Origin: Serratia plymuthica
GTDB taxonomy: Bacteria > Pseudomonadota > Gammaproteobacteria > Enterobacterales > Enterobacteriaceae
Assembly: GCF_018336935.1 (NCBI RefSeq)
Contig: NZ_CP068771.1
Coordinates: 3,224,001 to 3,288,000, forward strand
Direction of reading: 5' to 3'
DNA length: 64,000 nt
Part shown: piece by piece, positions 53,703-64,000 of the stretch
Layout of the letters: each line of letters starts with the position of its first letter
How positions within the stretch are numbered: the first letter of the stretch is position 1
The notes under the pieces: generated by a model
The model's input: the letters and a program-made list of their open reading frames with translations, nothing else
What the model was told of the DNA's origin: nothing
Databases searched by the model: none
Made by a program: the position numbers and the translations under genes

Positions 53703-54563
53703 CTATTCGCCTACCGGCGGTTCACTGCGCTGCCGGCTGCGGTACACCGAAGGCGAACATCGGTTATGCTTGCGAAACAGGCGGCAGAAATAATTGCTGT
53801 CAACAAAGCCGCAGGCCTGCGCTACGTCCTTTACCTTCATATTGTCGTACCTGAGCAGATGTCTGGCCTGTTCCAGCCGGACATGATTCAGGGACTCGTT
53901 AAACCCCATGCAGCCAGACTTTTGGAACAAATGCGAAAGGTAATTGGGGGAAATACCAAAAAGCTGCGCAACCGACTCGCGGGTTAAAGGCTCACGGAAA
54001 TGCGTCTCCAGATAGCCTCTCACCGTCACAAACAACGTCTGGCTGCGTGATGCCGCCGGCGCCGACGAGCCAAACAGATCGATCGCATGGCTCAGCAGGC
54101 CCTTCACCAGAAAGCGCGCCGTTGACTGATCGTTGTGATGCGCCGCCAGTTCACTCAAGGCCTGCAGCGTAAAAGATCCCACGCGCGATCCTCGTCGCGC
54201 CACGCTGTCCTTCCCCTGAGGGATAGGATCGCGGCCATCCCATTTCAACAAACAGTAGCCAAGTTGCTGCTTGTTGAACCGCAGGCTGAGCGTGGTGACC
54301 GGCCGCTGCCAGTGCGGGCAGTGCCATCCCTGCGCAGGGACAAACAACGCATCGCCGGGCAGCAACAACTGCCGCTGGCGTTCCCCCTGATGCCCCACCC
54401 AGGCCACGCTTTGCTCTCCGGCCAGCACCAGCTCAATACGCGGATAATTGACCAAAGAGGAAAGGTCCGGCGCGGGGTGCCGGTTATCGGCAAAATAAAC
54501 CTGCCTGATCCCCTGCGCGTCATCCAGTAATGGCGCCAACACCGTCAGCAGCGGATGTTTCAT
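53703..54563 (-). CDS. AraC family transcriptional regulator
   Basis: A 286-residue regulator with an N-terminal cupin-like sensing domain (about 25-140; LPGDALFVPAQGWHCPHW) and a C-terminal double HTH (about 185-285). The HTH contains REPLTRESVAQLFGISPNYLSHLFQKSGCMGF and the conserved KVKDVAQACGFVDSNYFCRLFRKHNRCSPSVYR of AraC proteins. ATG 54563 with GGAGG upstream was chosen; upstream frame extension lacks homology. The effector and targets are unknown. It is an addition relative to E. coli, between ysgA and metE. Confidence 0.88.
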   Translation of the reverse strand: MKHPLLTVLAPLLDDAQGIRQVYFADNRHPAPDLSSLVNYPRIELVLAGEQSVAWVGHQGERQRQLLLPGDALFVPAQGWHCPHWQRPVTTLSLRFNKQQLGYCLLKWDGRDPIPQGKDSVARRGSRVGSFTLQALSELAAHHNDQSTARFLVKGLLSHAIDLFGSSAPAASRSQTLFVTVRGYLETHFREPLTRESVAQLFGISPNYLSHLFQKSGCMGFNESLNHVRLEQARHLLRYDNMKVKDVAQACGFVDSNYFCRLFRKHNRCSPSVYRSRQRSEPPVGE

Positions 54564-54669
54564 CGGCGATGATCCTCCAACCCGGAAAAGATAACTCCAG
54601 ATGATAACCAATCGACCAAGGGAAAAATCTGCGGCAGGGCAAAAAATGAACGATTGCAGTTGAGCAACG

Positions 54670-54690
54670 AAAAGGGCGCCGAAGCGCCCC
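54670..54690 (-). terminator. metE terminator
   Basis: GGGCGC (54674-54679) pairs with GCGCCC (54684-54689). On minus TTTT follows directly. Confidence 0.75.
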
Positions 54691-54730
54691 AAAATAATTG
54701 CGTCAGCCTCGATGGCCGAGCGCACTCCGG

Positions 54731-57007
54731 TCAGGCTTGCTGCTCGCGCAGACGCTGTGCCGCCAACACCATGTTGGCCAACGACTGACGGGTTTCCGGC
54801 CAGCCACGGGTTTTCAGGCCGCAATCCGGGTTAACCCACAGGCGTTCCGCCGGGATGTTCTGCGCAGCTTTACGCAGCAGCGCTTCGATCCATTCCACGC
54901 TTGGCACGTTTGGCGAGTGGATGTCGTACACGCCGGGTCCAATTTCGTTTGGATACTCGAACTCTTTGAAGGCTTCCAGCAGATCCATATCGGAACGCGA
55001 GGTTTCGATGGTGATCACATCGGCATCCAGCGCCGCGATGGAATCCATGATGTCGTTGAATTCGCAGTAACACATGTGGGTGTGGATCTGCGTGTCATCC
55101 TGCGCTACGGCGGCGTTCAGTTTGAAAGCATCCACTGCCCAGTCCAGGTAAGCGGCCCAGTCGGATTGACGCAGCGGCAACCCTTCGCGCAGTGCCGGTT
55201 CGTCAATCTGGATGATGCCGATGCCGGCTTTTTCCAGATCTTCCACTTCGTCGCGCAGCGCCAGGGCGATCTGCCTGGCGATCGCTTCGCGGGTTACGTC
55301 CTCACGCGGGAACGACCAGCAAAGAATGGTCACCGGGCCGGTCAGCATGCCTTTTACCGGTTTGTCGGTCAGCGACTGCGCATATTTCGCCCACTCAACG
55401 GTAATGGCTTCAGGACGGCTGATGTCGCCAATGATGACCGGCGGTTTTACGCAGCGGGAACCGTAGCTCTGTACCCAGCCATTTTGGGTGAAGACAAAGC
55501 CGTCGAGGTTCTCGCCGAAGTATTCCACCATGTCATTACGCTCGGCTTCGCCGTGCACCAGCACGTCCAGGCCCAGGCGTTCTTGTTCAACGATCGCCTG
55601 TTTGATGTGCTCGCTAATGCTGGTGCGGTAATTGTTGCCGTCCAGACGCCCCTGTTTGAAGTCCAGGCGCAGGCCGCGGATTTCGGTGGTCTGCGGGAAT
55701 GAGCCGATAGTGGTAGTCGGCCAGGCCGGCAGATTGAAGCGATCGCGCTGCGCCTGAGCGCGCTGAGCGTAAGGGCTCTGGCGCTCGCTGTCTTGTGCGG
55801 TAATGGCGGCCAGACGTTGGCCTACCTGCGCATTATGTACGCGGCTGGATTGACGACGAGCGCGGATCGGCGCGCTGTATGCGTCCAGTTCTGCCCGCTT
55901 TTCTGCATCCGGTGCGTTCAGCGCTGCGCTTAGCAAAGCCACTTCGGCGCATTTTTGCAGAGCGAAGGCGAACCAGCTCTTCACTTCTTCATCCAGGCGG
56001 GTTTCCACACTCAGATCGATGGGGCTGTGCAGCAGGGAACAAGAGGTGCCAATCCACAGCGGACGGCTGTTAACCAGCGGTTGCAGGCGGTCGAACCAAC
56101 GGCTCAGGTCGGCACGCCAGACGTTACGACCATTGATGACGCCCAGCGACAGCAGCCACTCTTTTGGCAATGCCTTGTTCAATACGGCGATATCGTCGTG
56201 GCCGGCCACCAGATCGACATGCAGACCCTGTACCGGCAATGCGCGGATAGTGTCGAGGTTGTGGCCAACGCTGTCGAAATAGGTGGTCAACAGCAGTTTT
56301 ACCTGGCCCTGCAACGCGTCGTAAGCCGGTTTGAAAGCGTCGAGCCATGCCTGCGGCAGCTCCAGCACCAGCGCAGGTTCGTCGATCTGCACCCACTCTA
56401 CGCCGCGCTTCGCCAGTTCGGCCAGAACCTGCCGGTACACCGGCAGAATGTCCTTCAGCAAAGACAGCCGATCAAACTGCTCGCCCTTCACTTTGCCCAG
56501 CCACAGGTAAGTGACAGGCCCCAGCAGCACAGGCTTGATGTTGTGGCCCAGCGCCAGCGCTTCGTCAACTTCATCCAGTAATTGAGTCCAACCCAGTTTG
56601 AACTGCTGGCCCTTCTGGAATTCAGGCACCATGTAGTGGTAGTTGGTGTTAAACCACTTGGTCATTTCCGCCGCCGCCGCCGGTTCACCGGTCGGTGCGC
56701 GGCCACGACCCAGACGGAACAGCTGGTCCAGATCGATTGAGCCATCCGCATTTTGATGACGTGCCGGCACGTTGCCCAGCAGCAAGCTGGTGGTCAATAC
56801 ATGATCGTACCAGGCGAAATCGCCGACCGGCACCAAATCCACCCCGGCCTGCTGTTGCTGTTGCCAATGGCGAGCGCGCAGCTCGCGGCCAACCGCCAGC
56901 AGTTCTTCCTGCGTTGAGTTACCTGCCCAGTAACTTTCCTGAGCTTTTTTCAGTTCACGTCGCAGCCCAACGCGTGGAAAACCCAGTGTGTGATTTAGAA
57001 TTGCCAT
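54731..57007 (-). CDS. metE: Cobalamin-independent methionine synthase
   Basis: MetE transfers a methyl from methyl-tetrahydrofolate polyglutamate to homocysteine. The 758-residue protein (E. coli 753) starts [27 protein letters not shown]. Its zinc ligands are in [13 protein letters not shown] (His and Cys), the Glu of IQIDEPAL, and the second Cys of [13 protein letters not shown] 57007 was chosen because GGGGA lies eight bases upstream; in-frame ATGs at 57013 and 57022 are possible. It is divergent from its activator gene metR, with tandem met-box-like repeats between. Confidence 0.98.
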   Translation of the reverse strand: MAILNHTLGFPRVGLRRELKKAQESYWAGNSTQEELLAVGRELRARHWQQQQQAGVDLVPVGDFAWYDHVLTTSLLLGNVPARHQNADGSIDLDQLFRLGRGRAPTGEPAAAAEMTKWFNTNYHYMVPEFQKGQQFKLGWTQLLDEVDEALALGHNIKPVLLGPVTYLWLGKVKGEQFDRLSLLKDILPVYRQVLAELAKRGVEWVQIDEPALVLELPQAWLDAFKPAYDALQGQVKLLLTTYFDSVGHNLDTIRALPVQGLHVDLVAGHDDIAVLNKALPKEWLLSLGVINGRNVWRADLSRWFDRLQPLVNSRPLWIGTSCSLLHSPIDLSVETRLDEEVKSWFAFALQKCAEVALLSAALNAPDAEKRAELDAYSAPIRARRQSSRVHNAQVGQRLAAITAQDSERQSPYAQRAQAQRDRFNLPAWPTTTIGSFPQTTEIRGLRLDFKQGRLDGNNYRTSISEHIKQAIVEQERLGLDVLVHGEAERNDMVEYFGENLDGFVFTQNGWVQSYGSRCVKPPVIIGDISRPEAITVEWAKYAQSLTDKPVKGMLTGPVTILCWSFPREDVTREAIARQIALALRDEVEDLEKAGIGIIQIDEPALREGLPLRQSDWAAYLDWAVDAFKLNAAVAQDDTQIHTHMCYCEFNDIMDSIAALDADVITIETSRSDMDLLEAFKEFEYPNEIGPGVYDIHSPNVPSVEWIEALLRKAAQNIPAERLWVNPDCGLKTRGWPETRQSLANMVLAAQRLREQQA

Positions 57008-57024
57008 CGTCATATTCCCCATTT

Positions 57025-57048
57025 AGCCGTCCAGATGTTTACACATCC
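57025..57048. promoter_or_regulatory. Tandem met-box-like repeats for MetJ
   Basis: Three adjacent 8-mers resemble the MetJ box AGACGTCT: AGCCGTCC (57025), AGATGTTT (57033) and ACACATCC (57041), matching 6, 6 and about 4 of 8. They lie about 20-40 bases before the metE start in the divergent promoter region, where MetJ-SAM repression is expected. Confidence 0.5.
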
Positions 57049-57112
57049 ATAATCCGCAGGTACTGTATTAACCACAAGCGCAATTTATTCACTGTCACTG
57101 TGAAGGACTCTC

Positions 57113-58063
57113 ATGATCGAACTGAAACATTTACGGACGCTGCAGGCTCTGCGCAACACCGGCTCTCTGGCGGCGGCCGCGGCCCAACTCCATCAGACGC
57201 AATCGGCCCTGTCGCATCAGTTCAGCGATCTGGAGCAGCGTCTGGGCTTCAAACTGTTCGTTCGAAAAAGCCAACCGCTGCGCTTTACCGTGCAGGGAGA
57301 AATCCTGTTACAGCTGGCGGAACAGGTACTGCCGCAAATCCAGCAGGCGTTGCAGGAGTGCCACGAACCGCATCAGGCCACGCTGCGCATCGCCATCGAA
57401 TGCCACAGCTGCATTCAGTGGCTGACGCCCGCGTTGGACAACTTCCGCCAGAGCTTCCCGCAGGTGGTGATGGACTTTAAGTCCGGCGTCACTTTTGATC
57501 CGCAACCGGCGTTGCAGCAGGGGGAGTTGGATCTGGTGCTGACCTCGGACATCCTGCCGCGCAGCGGCCTGCACTATTCGCCGATGTTTGATTTCGAGGT
57601 ACGTCTGGTGCTGGCGCCGGATCACCCACTGGCCGGCAAACTGCATATTGAGCCGGAGGATTTGAGCGATGAGACGCTGATGATTTATCCGGTGCAGCGC
57701 CAGCGTCTGGATATATGGCGTCATTTCCTGCAACCGGCCGGCGTCAGCCCGGCGCTGAAAAACGTCGATAACACCTTGCTGCTGATCCAGATGGTGTCGG
57801 CGCGGATGGGGATTGCGGCGCTGCCGCATTGGGTCGTCGAAAGTTTCGAACGCCAGGGGCTGGTGGTGACAAAAACCCTGGGCGATGGCCTGTGGAGCCG
57901 CCTGTATGCCGCGGTACGCGACGGCGAGCAGCGCCAGGCGGTGACCGAAGCCTTTATCCGCTCGGCGCGTCAACACGCCTGCAATCACCTGCCGTTCGTA
58001 CGCGATGCCGCACGCCCGGGCACCCTCGCCGCCAGCATCAAACCGCTGTCTTCACAAGCCTAA
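57113..58063 (+). CDS. metR: LysR-type regulator MetR
   Basis: MetR activates metE and metH, sensing homocysteine, and represses itself. The 316-residue protein has the LysR HTH at the N-terminus ([42 protein letters not shown]), then the two-lobed effector domain including [22 protein letters not shown]. Divergence from metE is the canonical arrangement. The start at 57113 has GAAGGA just upstream. The gene converges on yigM. Confidence 0.97.
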   Translation: MIELKHLRTLQALRNTGSLAAAAAQLHQTQSALSHQFSDLEQRLGFKLFVRKSQPLRFTVQGEILLQLAEQVLPQIQQALQECHEPHQATLRIAIECHSCIQWLTPALDNFRQSFPQVVMDFKSGVTFDPQPALQQGELDLVLTSDILPRSGLHYSPMFDFEVRLVLAPDHPLAGKLHIEPEDLSDETLMIYPVQRQRLDIWRHFLQPAGVSPALKNVDNTLLLIQMVSARMGIAALPHWVVESFERQGLVVTKTLGDGLWSRLYAAVRDGEQRQAVTEAFIRSARQHACNHLPFVRDAARPGTLAASIKPLSSQA

Positions 58064-58099
58064 TCCTGCGGGCTGCCTGCGCTTGGGTAGCCCGTGGTC

Positions 58100-58960
58100 T
58101 CAATTAGCCGGCTTTGGCGCCACCCAGCGGCGATGCACCCACAGCGAAGCGACAATCACCGCCCCGCCGATAATAAAACTCGGCCAATGCGGCTGCTGTT
58201 GCCAGATGGCCAGGTTGACCAGCAAACCGGCCGGCACGTGCATGTTGTTCATGATGCCGAGCGTTCCGGCATCCACCTGCGTTGCACCGTAGTTCCACAT
58301 GAAATAGCCCAGCCCGGAAGCCACCACGCCCAGCCAGATCAGCACGCCCCATTGCAGGTTGGTGGTCGGCAGTTTCTGCGGATTGCCCCACAGGCACCAG
58401 GCGACTACCGCGACCACCAACGCGCCGAGGTAGAACCAGGAAAACGCCGTATGTTGCGGCAGTGGGTGCACTTCCATCAGGCGCTTGTAACCGACCATGC
58501 CGATGGCGAAGCTGATGTTCGCCGCCTGCACCAGCAATAACCCCCACCAGAAATGCTCGCTCAAGTGATGGTAACGGATGATCGCCGCGCCCAGTACCGC
58601 CAGCAACGCGCTGAATACATAACCCCAGCGCAGACGTCGGCCGCTGAGCAAATCGTAGATAAGCGTGACGTACAACGGCGTAAGCACGGTAAACAGCAGG
58701 AATTCCGGTACCGTCAGGTACATGTAGGCACGGAAGCTGAACAGATACATGATGCCCAACTGGCAGGCGCCCACCAGCATGTACATCAGGATCACTTTCA
58801 GTTTGATATTGCGCCAACGCAGGAAAGGCAGGAACACCAATGCCGCCAGCCCGATACGCATCAGCACCGAGAACCAGCTGTCGACCTGGCCCGCCAGATA
58901 TTCGCCAATCAGGCTGAAAGAGAACGCCCATAAGACGGTAGTAATCACCAGAAGCAGCAC
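58100..58960 (-). CDS. yigM: DMT-family transporter, YigM biotin transporter type
   Basis: This 286-residue, roughly ten-helix protein matches E. coli YigM (also BioP), reported to import biotin with high affinity. Near-identical stretches are PFLRWRNI..., YMLVGACQLGIMYLFSFRAY, LLLFTVLTPLYVTLIYD and GNNYGATQVDAGTLGIMNNMHVPAGLL-like end (WNYGATQVDAGTLGIM). GTG 58960 gives MLLLVITTVLWAFSFSL; the E. coli start is similar. It keeps the metR-yigM neighbourhood. Confidence 0.9.
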   Translation of the reverse strand: MLLLVITTVLWAFSFSLIGEYLAGQVDSWFSVLMRIGLAALVFLPFLRWRNIKLKVILMYMLVGACQLGIMYLFSFRAYMYLTVPEFLLFTVLTPLYVTLIYDLLSGRRLRWGYVFSALLAVLGAAIIRYHHLSEHFWWGLLLVQAANISFAIGMVGYKRLMEVHPLPQHTAFSWFYLGALVVAVVAWCLWGNPQKLPTTNLQWGVLIWLGVVASGLGYFMWNYGATQVDAGTLGIMNNMHVPAGLLVNLAIWQQQPHWPSFIIGGAVIVASLWVHRRWVAPKPAN

Positions 58961-59112
58961 GTCGGGTTCACCCTAAACAATCAGAAAAGGCGATTGTAGC
59001 GGAAGGCTAAATGCTGCGTGATGAAAAGGCGGTTTACATCTGTGCAAAATATAAACTTTTCGGCAATTTTTCGCCGGTGGGTTAGGCTTAAATAAAAGCG
59101 AGGATAAATATC

Positions 59113-59442
59113 ATGAAAAGTTATCGCATCCTGTACGGCCTGCTGTTGCTGTCCGGGCTGGCAACGGCGGCCAATGGCGTAACCGAGCTCAGCTCGCAAC
59201 AGCAGTTCCTAAACCAGCGCAATCAGCAGATGCAGCAACAACGCATGCTGAATAACCAGCAGCTGGATCAGCGCCGCCGGCAACAACAGCGGCAATTCGA
59301 CGACAATCAGCAAACGTTGCTGCGCACTGCGCCAAACGGCGGGCAATTGCTGCCAAACGGCAACCAACCGCGCAATCCGTTTAACCGCACGTCACCGACG
59401 GTGCCGCAAACGCAAATGCCGATTACACCCGCACGCCCATAA
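59113..59442 (+). CDS. yhhA: DUF2756 periplasmic protein YhhA
   Basis: A 109-residue secreted protein with an N-terminal signal peptide (MKSYRILYGLLLLSGLATA, cleaved near residue 19) and a Gln/Arg-rich middle (about 28-66). In E. coli yhhA neighbours ugpQ; here an AEC gene lies between. The function is unknown. The stop overlaps the end of the AEC gene by 20 bases, tail to tail. Confidence 0.8.
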   Translation: MKSYRILYGLLLLSGLATAANGVTELSSQQQFLNQRNQQMQQQRMLNNQQLDQRRRQQQRQFDDNQQTLLRTAPNGGQLLPNGNQPRNPFNRTSPTVPQTQMPITPARP

Positions 59443-60379
59443 TGGTGAGGATCAGCGGCGTAGTGACCGCCGCCAGCGCGGTGGACATCACCAGACTGGT
59501 GGCGGCCGGGCTGGTAAGCACGTTGAACTGGCGTGACATCAGGTAAACATTGACCCCGACCGCCATGGAACCCAGCAGCACCACCACACGGGTTTCCATT
59601 GGCGGCAGGTCCAGCATCCAGGCCAGTAGCCAGATGATCAGCGGCTGGACGATCAGCTTGAAGAAACAAATGGCGCTGCTCAGTTGCCACCCCTCGCTGA
59701 TACGATATTCCGCCAACCCCATTCCCAGCACCACCAGCGACAGCGGCGCCGCCACCTGCCCGAGCATGCTGACCGGCTGCTCGACAAACGTCGGCAACGG
59801 CAACCCGGTCAGGCTGAACAGCGTGCCGGAGAGAATGCCGATGATCAGGGGATTGGTGAGCACGCTGCGCGCGGTTTTGATAAAGCCGTGCAGGGTGGGC
59901 GAGCCGTTGCGCGCCCATTCGATCGAGATGGTTACCAACGTCCAGAGGATCAGCCCATTGAATACCAGCACCAGGGCAACCGAAGGGATCGCCGCCTCAC
60001 CCAACATCACGCTGGCGATCGGCAGGCCCAGCATCACGTTATTGGAGAAAATCCCCCCCAGCGCGAACACCGAACCGGACACCCCATCCAGTTTAAACAC
60101 CCGGCGCGCGGTGATGCGGCCCATCACGAACACGATCAGGCAACTGCCGAAAAAAGCGATCAGCAAGCGGGCATCCACCGCCGGGCGTTGCGAGAAATCG
60201 CACATCATGCGAAATAACATGGCGGGCAGCGCCAGGGAGAAGACGAAGCGGGTCAGACCGTCGGTGATGGTGGCCGGCCACTTACCCCAGCGGATAAGGC
60301 CATACCCCAGCACGATCAGAACAAATAGCGGCAAAGACAGCGCTATCTGGTGCCACAGAGAAACAATAAAGACAGACAT
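59423..60379 (-). CDS. AEC family transporter
   Basis: This 318-residue membrane protein has about ten helices, arranged in two five-helix halves (FVFSLALPAMLFRMM... FSNNVMLGLPIASVMLG, then AAPLSLVVLGMGLAEYR...VNVYLMSRQFN). It resembles the auxin efflux carrier family (malonate/organic-acid carriers in bacteria); the substrate is unknown. ATG 60379 has AGGGAT upstream. It interrupts the E. coli yhhA-ugpQ order and overlaps the yhhA end by 20 bases. Confidence 0.85.
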   Translation of the reverse strand: MSVFIVSLWHQIALSLPLFVLIVLGYGLIRWGKWPATITDGLTRFVFSLALPAMLFRMMCDFSQRPAVDARLLIAFFGSCLIVFVMGRITARRVFKLDGVSGSVFALGGIFSNNVMLGLPIASVMLGEAAIPSVALVLVFNGLILWTLVTISIEWARNGSPTLHGFIKTARSVLTNPLIIGILSGTLFSLTGLPLPTFVEQPVSMLGQVAAPLSLVVLGMGLAEYRISEGWQLSSAICFFKLIVQPLIIWLLAWMLDLPPMETRVVVLLGSMAVGVNVYLMSRQFNVLTSPAATSLVMSTALAAVTTPLILTIMGVRV

Positions 60380-60448
60380 CACATCCCTTCCGTTAGCGCG
60401 GCGGCAAGGGGCTGACGTCGCAAGAATCAACAGGCGCCGGCGAATTCA

Positions 60449-60470
60449 CGGGCGCAGCAGACTGCGCCCG
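60449..60470. other. Hairpin between ugpQ and the AEC gene
   Basis: CGGGCGCAG (60449-60457) pairs perfectly with CTGCGCCCG (60462-60470) around a 4-base loop, 14 bases past the ugpQ stop. No T-tract follows on either strand, so a role in mRNA 3'-end stability is as likely as termination. Confidence 0.5.
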
Positions 60471-60483
60471 TAGCAACAGAGGT

Positions 60484-61230
60484 TTATTCGTTGGGAAAAT
60501 CCGGGCCGATTAAATCTATCCGGTCGGTACAAATACAGTCAACGCCCCAGTTCAACAACAGACGCGCGCGCGCCGGCTGGTTAACGGTATACACCAGAAT
60601 GCGCAGGCCGGCCGCCTTCAGCGCCGCGACCCGTTCTGCGGTCAGCTCTTTGTGGTTGATATGCAGCGACACGCAACCCAGCCGTTCTGTCAGCGCCCGC
60701 CAGTTGTCATCCCATTCGTCCAGCAACAGGCCGCGCGGCAGGTCCGGTACCGTACGCTGCGCCGCCTCAAGCGCCTCAACCGAGAACGAAGAAAGCAGCG
60801 GTTCGGTCTGGCCTTGCCACAGCAGCCGTGCCGCCAGCGCCACCACGCGGCCGGTTTCATCGTCGGTGCCGGTGGTGGGTTTGATTTCGATATTCGCCAT
60901 CATGCCGTGCTGCTGACAGCGCTCTGCGACCTCCAACAACAACGGCAGACGCTCGCCCTTGTAGGCGGAGTTGTACCAGTTGCCGGCATCCAACTGCACC
61001 AGCTTGTCCCAGGGCAACTCGCCCGCCACGCCCCAACCGTCGCTGGTGCGATCGAGGGTATCGTCATGCAACAAGAAGATCTGCCCGTCCTGCGCCAGCT
61101 TGACGTCGAACTCAATCATTTTGTGGCCGTGTCGCGCGCCGACGTCGATCGCCGCCAGGGTATTTTCCGGTGCCAGGGAACCGCCGCCGCGGTGGGCGAC
61201 GATATGAGGATAAGGCCAGGCTGTGGTCAT
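60484..61230 (-). CDS. ugpQ: Glycerophosphodiester phosphodiesterase, cytosolic
   Basis: UgpQ (248 residues) cleaves glycerophosphodiesters imported by UgpBAEC to glycerol 3-phosphate and alcohol. The catalytic HRGG at the N-terminus and [12 protein letters not shown] (His-Asp) are intact, as are the family blocks [20 protein letters not shown] and NIEIKP. It overlaps ugpC by four bases (ATGA), so it is the last gene of the ugp operon. A hairpin follows at 60449-60470. Confidence 0.97.
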   Translation of the reverse strand: MTTAWPYPHIVAHRGGGSLAPENTLAAIDVGARHGHKMIEFDVKLAQDGQIFLLHDDTLDRTSDGWGVAGELPWDKLVQLDAGNWYNSAYKGERLPLLLEVAERCQQHGMMANIEIKPTTGTDDETGRVVALAARLLWQGQTEPLLSSFSVEALEAAQRTVPDLPRGLLLDEWDDNWRALTERLGCVSLHINHKELTAERVAALKAAGLRILVYTVNQPARARLLLNWGVDCICTDRIDLIGPDFPNE

Positions 61231-62303
61231 TGTTCCATCCGTAATCCGCTGTTTGAATCAAAAAAGTGCAGCGCCTGTGCAGGCAGTTGCAAATATAGCG
61301 TGCTGCCCGCCGTCGGCATAGTTTCATGCGACAACCGCGCAATCACGCCGTGACCGCCCCATTGCCCGTGCGCCAGATTATCTGCGCCCAGCAGCTCCAG
61401 CGTTTGCAGCTCCAGCGGCACGCCGCCTTGCTCGAGGGTGGTCAGTTGAATATGCTCCGGACGGATGCCGAGCGTCAACGGGCGGCCGCCCCACTGTGTT
61501 TTGGCCTGAGGTAAATTCAGCCTCATCCCGTCGGCCAGCAACAGTTGGCTGCCGTCGGCGCTCAAGGTGCCGGGCAGCAAGTTCATCGCCGGAGAGCCGA
61601 TAAAGCTGGCGACGAACAGCGACGCCGGGCGCTGGTAAACCTCGCTCGGGGTGCCAATCTGTTCCGCTACGCCCTTGTTCATCACAATCACCCGCTGCGC
61701 CAGCGTCATCGCCTCAACCTGATCGTGCGTCACGTACAGGCTGGTGGTTTTCAGCCGGCGATGCAGCTGCTGCAATTCCAGGCGCATCTGCACGCGCAGC
61801 TTGGCATCCAGGTTGGACAAAGGTTCATCGAACAGGAATACCGCCGGTTCACGCACAATGGCGCGCCCCATCGCCACCCGCTGGCGTTGCCCGCCGGAAA
61901 GCTCGCGCGGCTTGCGCTGCAACAGCGGCTCCAGCTCCAGAATGCGCGCGGCTTCTTCCACCCGCTGCTGGATGTGCTGTTTACCGAAGCCGCGAATTTT
62001 CAGGCCGTAGGCCATGTTGTCGTACACGCTCATGTGCGGATACAGTGCGTAGTTCTGAAACACCATCGCGATGCCGCGATCTTTCGGTTCCATATCGGTC
62101 ACGCGCTGGCTGTCGATATAAATATCGCCGCTGGTGGTGCGTTCCAGCCCGGCGACCATGCGCAGCAGCGTCGATTTGCCGCAGCCTGAAGGGCCGACCA
62201 TCACGATAAACTCGCCGTCCGCCACGTCGAGATCGATTTGCTTAATCACCGGCGTTTTACCGTCGTAGGATTTGGTGACTGCCTGTAGTTTTAAACCTGC
62301 CAT
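61227..62303 (-). CDS. ugpC: Glycerol-3-phosphate ABC transporter ATPase
   Basis: UgpC (358 residues) powers uptake of sn-glycerol 3-phosphate. Walker [11 protein letters not shown] loop, signature [14 protein letters not shown], Walker B VFLFDEP and His switch VTHDQVEA are all present. The C-terminal TOBE-type regulatory domain (from about residue 240) is like MalK. ATG 62303 gives [19 protein letters not shown], the E. coli start. It is 16 bases after ugpE. Confidence 0.98.
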   Translation of the reverse strand: MAGLKLQAVTKSYDGKTPVIKQIDLDVADGEFIVMVGPSGCGKSTLLRMVAGLERTTSGDIYIDSQRVTDMEPKDRGIAMVFQNYALYPHMSVYDNMAYGLKIRGFGKQHIQQRVEEAARILELEPLLQRKPRELSGGQRQRVAMGRAIVREPAVFLFDEPLSNLDAKLRVQMRLELQQLHRRLKTTSLYVTHDQVEAMTLAQRVIVMNKGVAEQIGTPSEVYQRPASLFVASFIGSPAMNLLPGTLSADGSQLLLADGMRLNLPQAKTQWGGRPLTLGIRPEHIQLTTLEQGGVPLELQTLELLGADNLAHGQWGGHGVIARLSHETMPTAGSTLYLQLPAQALHFFDSNSGLRMEQ

Positions 62304-62319
62304 GTGAACATTTCTCTCG

Positions 62320-63165
62320 TTACTTCTCGCTGTCGACGAGACCGCGCACAAACCAGCGCTGCATCAGAAGAACCACCGTCAGCGGTGGAATTAAGGTCAG
62401 AATCATCGCCGCCATTACCTGATTCCACTGGGTCGGCGCGCCGGAGGTGGAGATCATGCTCTTGATGCCCGCCACCGCGGTCCCCATCGAGGCGTCGCTG
62501 GTGATCAGGATCGGCCACAGGTACTGGTTCCAGCCGTAGATAAAGGTGATGACAAACAGCGCCGCGAGATTGGTTTTCGACAGCGGCAGCACGATGTCCC
62601 AGAAAAAGCGCATCGGCCCGGCACCATCGATGCGCGCCGCTTCCAGCAGCTCATCCGGCAGCGTCATGAAGAACTGGCGCAGCAGGAAGGTCGCGGTCGC
62701 CGAGGCCATCAGCGGCAGCGTCAGGCCGGTGTAGCTGTCCAGCAGGTTCAGGGTGGAGATCACCTCCACCGTCGGGAAAATACGCACTTCCACCGGCAGC
62801 ATCAGGGTAAGGAAAATCAGCCAGAAAAACAGGCTGCGCAGCGGGAAACGGAAATACACGATGGCATAGGCCGACAGCACCGACACCAGGATTTTGCCGA
62901 AGGTAATCGCCAGCGCCATGATCACGCTGTTCAGCAGCAACAGCGAGAACGGCACCTTGAGGTTACCCACGCCGCCCTGCCAGATATTGCGGATGTTTTC
63001 CCACAGATGGCCGCCCGGTATCAGGGTCATCGGCACCTGAAACACCTGCTTATCGTCCAGCGTAGCGGCGACAAAAGCCACGTACAGCGGGAACAGCACC
63101 ACCAGCACGCCGATAATCAGCATTACGTGGCTGAAGATATCCAGCCCGCGTCGGTTCTCAATCAT
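62320..63165 (-). CDS. ugpE: Glycerol-3-phosphate ABC transporter permease UgpE
   Basis: UgpE (281 residues) is one of the two channel subunits. About six membrane helices are seen, with the EAA coupling motif [26 protein letters not shown] (about 185-210) that docks on UgpC. It overlaps ugpA by four bases and precedes ugpC. The start [19 protein letters not shown] resembles E. coli. Confidence 0.98.
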   Translation of the reverse strand: MIENRRGLDIFSHVMLIIGVLVVLFPLYVAFVAATLDDKQVFQVPMTLIPGGHLWENIRNIWQGGVGNLKVPFSLLLLNSVIMALAITFGKILVSVLSAYAIVYFRFPLRSLFFWLIFLTLMLPVEVRIFPTVEVISTLNLLDSYTGLTLPLMASATATFLLRQFFMTLPDELLEAARIDGAGPMRFFWDIVLPLSKTNLAALFVITFIYGWNQYLWPILITSDASMGTAVAGIKSMISTSGAPTQWNQVMAAMILTLIPPLTVVLLMQRWFVRGLVDSEK

Positions 63166-64000
63166 TGGTAGCGCACCTTACGTTCGACAAAGCGGAACTG
63201 GATCACCGTCAGGCCAATCACCAACAGCATCAGGATCACCGACTGCGCCGCTGAGCTGGACAGATCCAGGCCGGCAAAGCCTTCGCGGTAGATCTTGTAG
63301 ATCAGCGTGGTGGTGGACTGTACCGGGCCACCGCCGGTGGCGGCATCAATCACCGGGAAAGTATCGAAGAAGGCGTACACCAGGTTAACCACCAGCAGGA
63401 AGAAGCTCACCGGGGTGATCAACGGCAACACCAGGTTGAAGAAACGCCGCACCGGGCCGGCGCCGTCGATAGCCGCCGCTTCCACCAGCGAACGCGGGAT
63501 CGATTGCAGGGCCGCCAGGAAAAACAGGAAGTTATAGCTGATTTGCTGCCACACCGAAGCCAGCACCACCAGGAACATCGCCTGCCCGCTGTGCTGCGCA
63601 TGGTTCCAGTTGTAACCCAGTCCGCCAAGGAAATGGGTGATCAGCCCCAGGCCGGGGTTAAACAAGAAGATCCACAATACCGCCGCCACGGCGGGGGCCA
63701 CGGCGTAGGGCAAGATCATCAGCGTCTGGTAAATCCGGCTGCCGCGCAGCACGTAATCCACCAACGCGGCGAAGAACAGCGACACCACCAGCCCGATACC
63801 CGCCACCAGGAAGCTGAAAATCAGCGTGGTGTAAAAAGAATCGAGATAGTACGGGTCCTGGAACAGTTGGCTAAAGTTATCCAACCCGACGAACTGGCTG
63901 GACAGGCCAAAGGGATCGAGGCTCTGCACCGAATACCACAGCGCCTCGCCGGCGGGCCACAGGAAAAATATTGCGGTTATCAGCAACTGCGGCAGCACCA
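63162..64000 (-). CDS. ugpA: Glycerol-3-phosphate ABC transporter permease UgpA, 5' part missing
   Basis: The frame runs to the right edge, so the first residues (about 17 by the E. coli model) are absent. The visible part has the membrane helices and the EAA motif [24 protein letters not shown]. It overlaps ugpE by four bases. The binding-protein gene ugpB is expected just beyond the window. Confidence 0.97.
   Translation of the reverse strand, partial: VLPQLLITAIFFLWPAGEALWYSVQSLDPFGLSSQFVGLDNFSQLFQDPYYLDSFYTTLIFSFLVAGIGLVVSLFFAALVDYVLRGSRIYQTLMILPYAVAPAVAAVLWIFLFNPGLGLITHFLGGLGYNWNHAQHSGQAMFLVVLASVWQQISYNFLFFLAALQSIPRSLVEAAAIDGAGPVRRFFNLVLPLITPVSFFLLVVNLVYAFFDTFPVIDAATGGGPVQSTTTLIYKIYREGFAGLDLSSSAAQSVILMLLVIGLTVIQFRFVERKVRYQ

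Overview
The window reads as chromosomal DNA from an enterobacterium of the Yersiniaceae, most likely Serratia. The basis is recognition by eye: the proteins are close to the E. coli ones as I remember them, with enterobacterial gene order, an ERIC repeat and FadR-, CRP- and MetJ-type sites. The E. coli comparisons throughout rest on memory of K-12, not on an alignment. No phage, transposase, plasmid gene or CRISPR array was seen.

Layout, left to right. (1) 1-4663: the end of thiH, a hotdog thioesterase, and an accessory signalling module made of a response regulator with an N-terminal HTH-like region, a convergent sensor kinase, a cysteine-free periplasmic protein of the molybdopterin-oxidoreductase fold, and a GNAT acetyltransferase. 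(2) 4758-19143, minus strand: the transcription/translation superlocus thrU-tyrU-glyT-thrT-tufB, secE-nusG, rplKA, rplJL-rpoBC, with recognisable promoters, the L10 leader, the rplL-rpoB attenuator and terminators. (3) 19499-23259: a GNAT protein and coaA on plus, then birA-murB on minus. (4) 23843-29354: a complete rRNA operon on minus (16S, tRNA-Glu, 23S, 5S) with P1/P2 promoters, boxA sites and a terminator.

(5) 29424-33411: hemG, trkH, yigZ, pepQ. (6) 33549-37363: a decayed MFS transporter, then the FadR-type operator and fadBA. (7) 37536-43322: fre, ubiD, pepE, rfaH, an aspartate-type hemB and tatD. (8) 43528-49860: tatABC, the ubiquinone genes ubiE-ubiJ-ubiB, and rmuC. (9) 50000-54563: a DedA protein, a tyrosine phosphatase, udp with tandem CRP-type sites, a dienelactone hydrolase and an AraC-type regulator. 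(10) 54731-58960: metE, divergent metR, and yigM. (11) 59113-64000: yhhA, an AEC-type carrier, and ugpQCEA, with ugpA cut by the window edge.

Most genes are housekeeping and conserved. The accessory spots are the signalling module beside rpoC, the hemB and pepE insertions, the MFS remnant, the dedA/phosphatase and AraC genes, and the AEC carrier. The least explained system is the module at 1551-4663. Two rearrangement signatures relative to E. coli stand out: the rRNA operon has a hemG flank on one side and a murB flank on the other, and the ugp locus abuts metR-yigM.
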